DNA of 63,535 bases from Dechloromonas sp. UBA6271 (GTDB taxonomy: Bacteria; Pseudomonadota; Gammaproteobacteria; Burkholderiales; Rhodocyclaceae). Both the position numbers and the translations under genes were made by a program. The notes below the pieces were generated by a model, which was not told the origin of the DNA, searched no databases, and saw nothing but the letters and a program-made list of their open reading frames with translations. Below, piece after piece: positions 59,005-63,535 of this stretch. The number at the start of each line of letters is the position of its first letter. Within the stretch, counting starts at the first letter, position 1. The DNA lies in the NCBI GenBank assembly GCA_002440665.1, contig DJUX01000026.1, positions 1 through 63,535 on the forward strand, given 5' to 3'.

Positions 59005-59047
59005 AAAAAAGCCCCAAGCCAAGGGAGGAATCAAGGCTTGGGGGCTT
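59005..59047 (-). terminator. Terminator at the end of the Mu-like element's leftward operon
   Basis: On the minus strand, a GGCTTGGGGCTT-type stem (one bulge) with a 14-base loop followed by TTTTTT. Lies about 95 bases after the protease stop. Confidence 0.75.
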
Positions 59048-59142
59048 CATGCTGCCATGGGTCGGGAAACCATTGAGTCGCTATGGCATGCGTCTGGCGG
59101 CTCGGCTTTTTCCCCCTCAGTGAAAGAAGGCGCGCCAGGCGC

Positions 59143-59868
59143 TCAATCCTCAAAGGCATCCGGCGCCAGGCGGCGCAGAGCCTCGGCGGCGCGCGGGTCC
59201 GATTGTTCAAGCCCCGCCGGAAAGCGCGGCTTGGTGCACTGTCCAGTCAGGGCGGCGATGGATTCGGCGGGCGTCTCAGGGTGATACTTCCCCGCGCCCG
59301 CAAAAGCCCGGTTGAAGGCCTCAATCCCCCGGTCAGATTCACGTGGACGGGCGATGGTCGCGCCTAGTGCGCTCAAGGCCGCCAGGTTGGTCAGGCCGGG
59401 TAATGCCGGATTGTTGGTCAGGCCAAGCCCGACGATTTTCAGCACTTCGCCGGAAACGGCGTTGTACGGGAAGACCGGCGAGATATGCCGATACTCCCCG
59501 GCGGCAATCATGGCCCTGGCCTTGTCCGTCCACTGCACGTCGACCGCGAACAATCCAGCGCCTTCCCGCCAAACCATCCGCTTGAACCAGCCGGCGGCCG
59601 GCGCCGGCTGGCCGTTCTTCTCCGCGTTGATCGTCTGGTGTTCGTAATCGATGACCAGCTCGTCAGCCGTGGCAGAAGCGGCAATCACGCGCTGGGCAAT
59701 CTCGGCATCCATTTTCCAGCCGGGAAGATGCTGCGGGCGGCCATCCTTGGCACGAAATACCCCCGCCGGAAGAATGCGGAACTCACGCCCTGCCACGGGC
59801 AGCGATTCAGTCAGGATGGCCAGGTGCGAAATCACGGCTGGGCCTTGGCGCTCAAGAATCGAAGCCAT
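59143..59868 (-). CDS. Mu I-like phage protease (scaffold/maturation protease), short
   Basis: 241 residues from the ATG at 59868, which overlaps the previous gene by 17 bases. Resembles Mu gpI: ILPAGVFRAKDGRP, DELVIDYEHQTINAEKNGQPAPAAGWF and GEYRHISPVFPYNAVSGEVLKIVGLGLTNNPAL. In Mu-like phages it processes the prohead scaffold. It is much shorter than the roughly 360 residues of Mu gpI and ends before the usual scaffold-like C-terminal part, with no capsid gene behind it. Confidence 0.8.
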   Translation of the reverse strand: MASILERQGPAVISHLAILTESLPVAGREFRILPAGVFRAKDGRPQHLPGWKMDAEIAQRVIAASATADELVIDYEHQTINAEKNGQPAPAAGWFKRMVWREGAGLFAVDVQWTDKARAMIAAGEYRHISPVFPYNAVSGEVLKIVGLGLTNNPALPGLTNLAALSALGATIARPRESDRGIEAFNRAFAGAGKYHPETPAESIAALTGQCTKPRFPAGLEQSDPRAAEALRRLAPDAFED

Positions 59869-60235
59869 CGCGCAAACACTTGAGTTCGACCAAACCGGGA
59901 ATGGCGCCGCTGCCGGAACGCAACACTTCCACCTTGACCGCCTCAATGCCAATATCTTCGATAAAACCCAGAAATGCCACGCCCTTGGCCAGGGGCACCG
60001 GGACAGGGGAAAAACCTGCTGCGGCGCTGAACACACCGTATTCAATATAGCTGCCATTCGGGACCAACTGCACCAAAACCCGGAACGTGATTTTTTCCGT
60101 GCTGGCGCTGGTGTCCGTGTTGTAAACCGCGACCACGATGCGGTCCACGTTCGCCTTGATCGGCATGTAAGCCACATCGGCAAAGGTGCCGCTATCCGCT
60201 GAAAAGGCTTTTGATAGATGGTCTCCGCGAATCAC
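59852..60235 (-). CDS. Hypothetical phage protein (127 aa)
   Basis: Not recognised. Strand-rich with alternating hydrophobics (DRIVVAVYNTDTSASTEKITFRVLVQLV, GIEAVKVEVLRSG), suggestive of a beta-sandwich such as a capsid-decoration or fibre-type protein, but this is only a reading of pattern. Starts by a four-base ATGA overlap with the gene before and overlaps the protease start. Confidence 0.6.
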   Translation of the reverse strand: MIRGDHLSKAFSADSGTFADVAYMPIKANVDRIVVAVYNTDTSASTEKITFRVLVQLVPNGSYIEYGVFSAAAGFSPVPVPLAKGVAFLGFIEDIGIEAVKVEVLRSGSGAIPGLVELKCLRDGFDS

Positions 60236-60867
60236 AGCACACCCCCTTGCAAAGTCTTGATCTGGCCGTCGACTTGCCGCTGCTGCGCCTTGAAATCATC
60301 CAGTTCGGCATGCAGCACGGAAATCCGCTCGCGGCGGGCGGCCAAGGGCAAACCAACCTTTTCGGGGCAGTGATACTTGATGAGATCGACCTCGAAGAGC
60401 TTGCGCAAACCATCCTTGATTTGATCCTGCAACAAGTAGGACAGAATCGCCCGCCCCTGCTCGGCATCGCCGGCGGCGTTCAAGTACGGCAGCACCTGGG
60501 GGAGATTGGTTTTCAGCCAATCCGTGTTCTTCGGGTCGAGAATCTGGCTGATTTCGTCAAACCCCAGCGGCTTGCGATCAATGACCAGCGATACCGAAGC
60601 GTAGCGCTGGGGGTAAAGCAACCCGGTCAGCCGGCGCAGCATTTCCTGCCGACCAAGCTCGGCAGTCGCGTCGACATACTCGACAAAGAAATTGAGCAAA
60701 TCGGACTCCGGCAAAGGGGCGGCCTGATGCTGCTGCAATTCGTCTTCACGCAGGCGAATTTCGGAAACGATCTTTTCGCGCTGCTGGCGCAAGGCTTTGA
60801 GCGTTTCGGCAACCTGCTGGCTGGCAGCGACGGCAGACTCGAAAGGCACGGGATTGGGGGTGGTCAT
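60232..60867 (-). CDS. Hypothetical phage protein (211 aa)
   Basis: Not recognised. Helical with coiled-coil segments at both ends (LKALRQQREKIVSEIRLRED; ERISVLHAELDDFKAQQRQV). No membrane span. Good ribosome site (GAGGAG). Coupled to the next gene by ATGA. Could be a structural or scaffold-like protein, but there is no direct evidence. Confidence 0.6.
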   Translation of the reverse strand: MTTPNPVPFESAVAASQQVAETLKALRQQREKIVSEIRLREDELQQHQAAPLPESDLLNFFVEYVDATAELGRQEMLRRLTGLLYPQRYASVSLVIDRKPLGFDEISQILDPKNTDWLKTNLPQVLPYLNAAGDAEQGRAILSYLLQDQIKDGLRKLFEVDLIKYHCPEKVGLPLAARRERISVLHAELDDFKAQQRQVDGQIKTLQGGVL

Positions 60868-60887
60868 GGGGGGGTTCTCCTCGGGGG

Positions 60888-61358
60888 TTATTGGGGTTCA
60901 GTGGGGGATTTGGCGCGGCTGGGGCGTTCCTTGCCGTTGACGATCTTTTCGAGAGCCCTGCCGCTCATCCGGTAGCGCTGCGTCAGAATGTTCACGGCGC
61001 GATTGCTCCCCATGGTTTTGGTCAACTGGTCGAAGTCGGTGACGATCTGCCGATTGCGAAGAATGGCCATGGCCCTGGCGGCGCGGGGCACGTAGACTTT
61101 TTCGTTGGAATAGAAGTGGGCAGCGAGCGCCTTGGTTTGCTCATGGCCGATGGCTTCGGCGATGTGAGCGTAGAAGGCAGCCGCCGGGCCATCTTCCTTT
61201 TTCGGGAAAACGAACTCCATGCCGCCGAATTCGCAGATCAGCGCCAGCGTTGCGGGAAGGCCGATCAGGCGGACCAACTCCGTAGCGCTGGCCGGCAATG
61301 CCGCTTCAACGAGTGCGGCGGCATCCGGATCGAGGTCTTTGTAGCGAATGGGCAACAT
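60888..61358 (-). CDS. Mor-type transcription activator
   Basis: 156 residues. Matches the Mu Mor/C pattern: LVRLIGLPATLALICEFGG then FVFPKK, repeated as TKALAAHFYSNEKVYVPRAAR, and a C-terminal helix-turn-helix (RNRQIVTDFDQL...NILTQRYRMSGRALEKI). Would switch on the middle genes of the element. It is preceded by a 23-bp palindrome at 61487-61509 and followed after 20 bases by the next gene. Confidence 0.75.
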   Translation of the reverse strand: MLPIRYKDLDPDAAALVEAALPASATELVRLIGLPATLALICEFGGMEFVFPKKEDGPAAAFYAHIAEAIGHEQTKALAAHFYSNEKVYVPRAARAMAILRNRQIVTDFDQLTKTMGSNRAVNILTQRYRMSGRALEKIVNGKERPSRAKSPTEPQ

Positions 61359-61486
61359 GCCGGGCTATCCGTTGAGCGATAGCCGCATCTTGGGGGCAAG
61401 GGCTTCACCCCCGAAGGGGGACGCCGTTCGGCAGGCAGCGCGGTTTGCTTGGCGACGGCGAAGCCCCACCCTTTGAATCAGGAATA

Positions 61487-61509
61487 GCGGTGTAACCCGG
61501 TTACACCGC
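61487..61509. promoter_or_regulatory. 23-bp perfect palindrome in the Mu-like element
   Basis: GCGGTGTAACC, one central C, and its exact reverse complement. Located between the early-operon terminator and the Mor-type gene, where an operator is expected. The 61359-61615 gap otherwise holds only the terminator. Confidence 0.6.
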
Positions 61510-61562
61510 GCTTCAATCGACGTAAGCCGTGCGGGTAGTGCCGTGGTGGCACTCGGCAAGAA

Positions 61563-61593
61563 AAAACCGCCAGGGGGCGATTCTGGCGGTTTT
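61563..61593. terminator. Terminator of the transposition operon
   Basis: AAAACCGCCAG/CTGGCGGTTTT stem with a nine-base loop. On the minus strand it is followed by TTTTTT, ending the A-B-small gene operon; symmetric, so usable from both sides. Confidence 0.9.
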
Positions 61594-61615
61594 GTTGGGT
61601 GGGCAGTTTGGGCAG

Positions 61616-61867
61616 CTAGGTTTTTTTGGCGGAGATGGCCAGCCTGAGCATTTCGACCAGTGCCGGCAATGCTTCGGCTCCCTGAAGTGTCAGGTGAATA
61701 TGGATGGCGCCTTTGCTGGTGATTTCGTAAATGTCACCGCCAGCCACGTCGCCGCTGATCGCCCCGTTGATTTGTTGGGCGGTGTTCACTTTGCTATCTA
61801 CGGATTGGTTATTGTGAATATCCCCGCCTGATAGCTGCCCATGGAGCGTGTCGATATTCATTCTCAT
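61616..61867 (-). CDS. Small Gly/Asn-rich repeat protein (83 aa)
   Basis: N-terminal half has repeated GGDI-type turns (LSGGDIHNNQSV, INGAISGDVAGGDIYEI), a pattern of short beta-coil modules that I associate with small domains found on bacterial conflict proteins; the C-terminal part is one amphipathic helix. Start overlaps the previous stop (ATGA). Function unknown. Confidence 0.6.
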   Translation of the reverse strand: MRMNIDTLHGQLSGGDIHNNQSVDSKVNTAQQINGAISGDVAGGDIYEITSKGAIHIHLTLQGAEALPALVEMLRLAISAKKT

Positions 61868-62109
61868 GACTGCACCGCCGCCTCGGCCTTGAACGCGAAG
61901 CCGTGCGGGTCTATGGATTCCAGCAGGGTGCGTGCTTGTTTCAGAAGAACAACTGTGGCACCAACCGCGCTATCGCGTGCAAGCCGCTGATCATTGGGGT
62001 CGAGGATCATCCCGGCGCAATCGAAATCCCCAAGCATGGCTAGCCCCAACGCAGTGTCGACGCGGGTCTGAATGCTGCACCAGGCAACATAGTATTCGTC
62101 TTCAGTCAT
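61864..62109 (-). CDS. Hypothetical phage protein (81 aa)
   Basis: Not recognised. Helical, acidic, with an AAGGAG ribosome site seven bases before the ATG. Coupled to the next gene by ATGA. Position after the B gene fits the small accessory genes of Mu-like early operons. Confidence 0.6.
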   Translation of the reverse strand: MTEDEYYVAWCSIQTRVDTALGLAMLGDFDCAGMILDPNDQRLARDSAVGATVVLLKQARTLLESIDPHGFAFKAEAAVQS

Positions 62110-62264
62110 TGCTTCGCTCCTTGATGGTCGGGATATTTGTCACTTCTCTACAACTGCTGAAAACCACTTGTCGTGCCCACATGCTGCGTTTCCTTTCGCA
62201 ATGGAAAAATATATTTCTCAGGGTTACATCTGGTAGCAGCGGGATGTTTTTGAAGGGCACATGT

Positions 62265-63203
62265 TCATACCTCGAACTGATAGCCAAGATCGTTGGCAGC
62301 AGCGCGCAATACGCGGATATCGATGTTCACCTTCCGCATCCGTGCAAACCCAGCAGCAGAGCGAAGAATGCGGATTAGGGGGCGAAGACTATTTAGACGC
62401 TCCCGCGCCTTTTGCATGAATCCGCGCTCAATACGACCCTTGATGCCCCATTCCGCCAAAATGGTGTCCACGTCGTCCTTGCTCGGCCCCACCAGATGTA
62501 GACGGTAAGCGGCGCGGTCGGACAACGCGGCAAGTTCCTTGTTTTTTCCGCCGTGCAGATCGCTATGCTTGCCCTCGTTGCCACACAGAACAAGGGATAT
62601 GTGCCGCTGGTTATAAAACCATGCCAAGCCGGCGAGCAGGCGGTTTTCGAGTCGTTGGACTTCATCGATGATGATCACCGGGCAGGATCCGCGAGAATCA
62701 GTATGGAGGCTATCGGCCAGCCGGTTAGCTATTTCTCCGCGCCCCCATAGCGCGTCGTAATGGCCATAAACGGCGGTACTCAGGCTTTGGAGCAAGCGTG
62801 GCATAGTGGCTGCTTCCTCTGCCTCTATGTAGCAAATAGAGCGTTCGCGCTGGCCATGTTTATCCAAAATAAACTCTTTGATAGTCGAAGTTTTGCCACT
62901 TCCAGGGGCGCCAAAAATCGTTATAACCTCTGGGGATTTACGAGTTGCATGCAGCGCGGTTTGAATTCTCTGGAAAGTGGGCGTCTGCACAATGCCGGGC
63001 AGTGATTCGGCGATTTCCTTGTCGACTAGGTCGCACCAGGTCTTGACCAGTGATGCCGTGGCGTCATCTGCTTGGCCTTGCAGCCAGCCGGCAAGTGACC
63101 TTTCATTGCATCCGGTTTCTATGGCAGCTGCCTTAGCCGTTAGGCCGCCATCAAATGCAGCTTTGAGGCGTTCCCGCAATGCGGTTTCTTCGTTGGTGTT
63201 CAC
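62265..63203 (-). CDS. MuB-like transposition ATPase
   Basis: 312 residues. N-terminal helix-turn-helix (TAKAAAIETGCNERSLAGWLQG), AAA ATPase with Walker A FGAPGSGKTS and Walker B PVIIIDEVQRL, sensor region LVLCGNE, and a C-terminal helical domain. MuB proteins select targets and activate the transposase. Ten bases after the transposase gene. Somewhat A+T-richer than the host genes. Confidence 0.9.
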   Translation of the reverse strand: MNTNEETALRERLKAAFDGGLTAKAAAIETGCNERSLAGWLQGQADDATASLVKTWCDLVDKEIAESLPGIVQTPTFQRIQTALHATRKSPEVITIFGAPGSGKTSTIKEFILDKHGQRERSICYIEAEEAATMPRLLQSLSTAVYGHYDALWGRGEIANRLADSLHTDSRGSCPVIIIDEVQRLENRLLAGLAWFYNQRHISLVLCGNEGKHSDLHGGKNKELAALSDRAAYRLHLVGPSKDDVDTILAEWGIKGRIERGFMQKARERLNSLRPLIRILRSAAGFARMRKVNIDIRVLRAAANDLGYQFEV

Positions 63204-63212
63204 GTTTTTTCC

Positions 63213-63535
63213 TCAATCTTGAAAATATGGGGACGGCTTTTTGCTCTCGGCTTCTCGCCAGGCTCGAAAATCAGCCATCAGTTCATCATCTGGGGCGGTC
63301 GGGTCGGGGGCTTTTTCCAGAGGAGTAATGAGAGGGGTAGTGTCGGATTCATAACCTTCCAAGGTGGCGGTTTGAATGGCCGGCAATGCTCGGGCTTCAC
63401 TGCCCGTATTGGTGGTGGCTTGTCCCTTCGCTCTCGCCATGCCGTCAAGCGCGTCGGCGGTTTTTTTGATGGATTTGCGATACCTCGCCTTGTGTTTTGC
63501 GTGTTCCCGTGCAGCTGTTGACGCGCACTGAAAAG
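63213..63535 (-). CDS. Transposase A of Mu-like element, C-terminal part (cut by window edge)
   Basis: The frame is open through the right edge (in-frame reading continues at least to base 63533), so an internal ATG at 63440 is not a start. The visible part is basic (EHAKHKARYRKSIKK) then Pro/Glu-rich, like the C-terminal domain of MuA that contacts MuB. Position directly upstream of the B gene supports the call. The catalytic DDE core lies outside the window. Confidence 0.7.
   Translation of the reverse strand, partial: FQCASTAAREHAKHKARYRKSIKKTADALDGMARAKGQATTNTGSEARALPAIQTATLEGYESDTTPLITPLEKAPDPTAPDDELMADFRAWREAESKKPSPYFQD

Noticed and set aside
58925..59284. 119-residue plus-strand ORF at the element junction
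   Set aside because: Crosses the terminator stem and the protease 3' end on the opposite strand; no ribosome site. A phage Ash-like product was considered but not supported.
61365..61559. 64-residue minus-strand ORF
   Set aside because: Runs through the 23-bp palindrome, Arg/Ala-rich, no ribosome site; the region looks regulatory.
62102..62287. 61-residue minus-strand ORF after the B gene
   Set aside because: TTG start inside the B gene without a ribosome site; no family features. A short product cannot be excluded.

Overview
The window is a G+C-rich stretch of a Gram-negative chromosome. Gene content and order suggest a betaproteobacterium, most likely of the Rhodocyclales (Dechloromonas/Azonexus type). 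This is an inference from synteny: fourteen-gene nuo operon followed by a NUDIX hydrolase, glmM-tpiA-secG-tRNA-Leu-nuo, hrcA/nadK/recN and grpE-dnaK-dnaJ. No rRNA gene is present to settle it. Respiratory and low-oxygen markers (ccoG, an FNR-type regulator with its box, complex I, B12-dependent ribonucleotide reductase) suggest a facultative respirer.

Layout. 1-5.7 kb: ccoG, a Pat-like protein acetyltransferase and a Crp/Fnr regulator preceded by a perfect FNR-type box. 5.7-7.7 kb: a low-G+C island with an orphan GHKL-ATPase/STAS-like protein. 7.8-12.1 kb (minus strand): TPR protein, ppiA, ppiB, lpxH, recQ; divergent cysS follows. 13.6-18.9 kb (minus): a branched-chain amino-acid-type binding protein, then grpE-dnaK-dnaJ behind a sigma-32-like promoter. 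18.9-26.8 kb: Ser/Thr kinase with a cNMP-binding tail, trxC, hemH, hrcA, nadK, recN, a GDT1-type transporter and fur. 26.9-40.3 kb (plus, except minus-strand yhbY): bamE, dapB, carAB, greA, a DUF4149 protein, yhbY, rlmE, ftsH, folP, glmM, tpiA, secG, tRNA-Leu(GAG). 40.4-54.8 kb: nuoA-N in one tight operon, then a terminator and nudF. 55.7-58.6 kb (minus): class II ribonucleotide reductase nrdJ with two NrdR-type boxes upstream.

58.7-63.5 kb holds one end of a Mu-like transposable element, read leftwards: C-terminus of transposase A (cut by the window edge), transposition ATPase B, two small ORFs, a terminator, a Mor-like activator, two unknown proteins and a shortened Mu I-type protease. Head and tail genes are absent from the visible part and host sequence follows directly, so this is either a decayed prophage or an unusually compact element.

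Signals not explained by genes: (i) the 12-mer GTTGCGGTCGAC occurs seven times, far above chance, in and between unrelated genes and twice right beside hairpins, resembling an uptake-type or other genome-wide signal word; (ii) a 161-bp MITE-like inverted-repeat element flanked by TA lies between hemH and hrcA and forms part of the hrcA stop codon and the hemH upstream region; (iii) the last codons of dnaJ are duplicated downstream of the gene within a structured region; (iv) repeat clusters lie at the host/Mu-like junction; (v) several palindromes look like operators.
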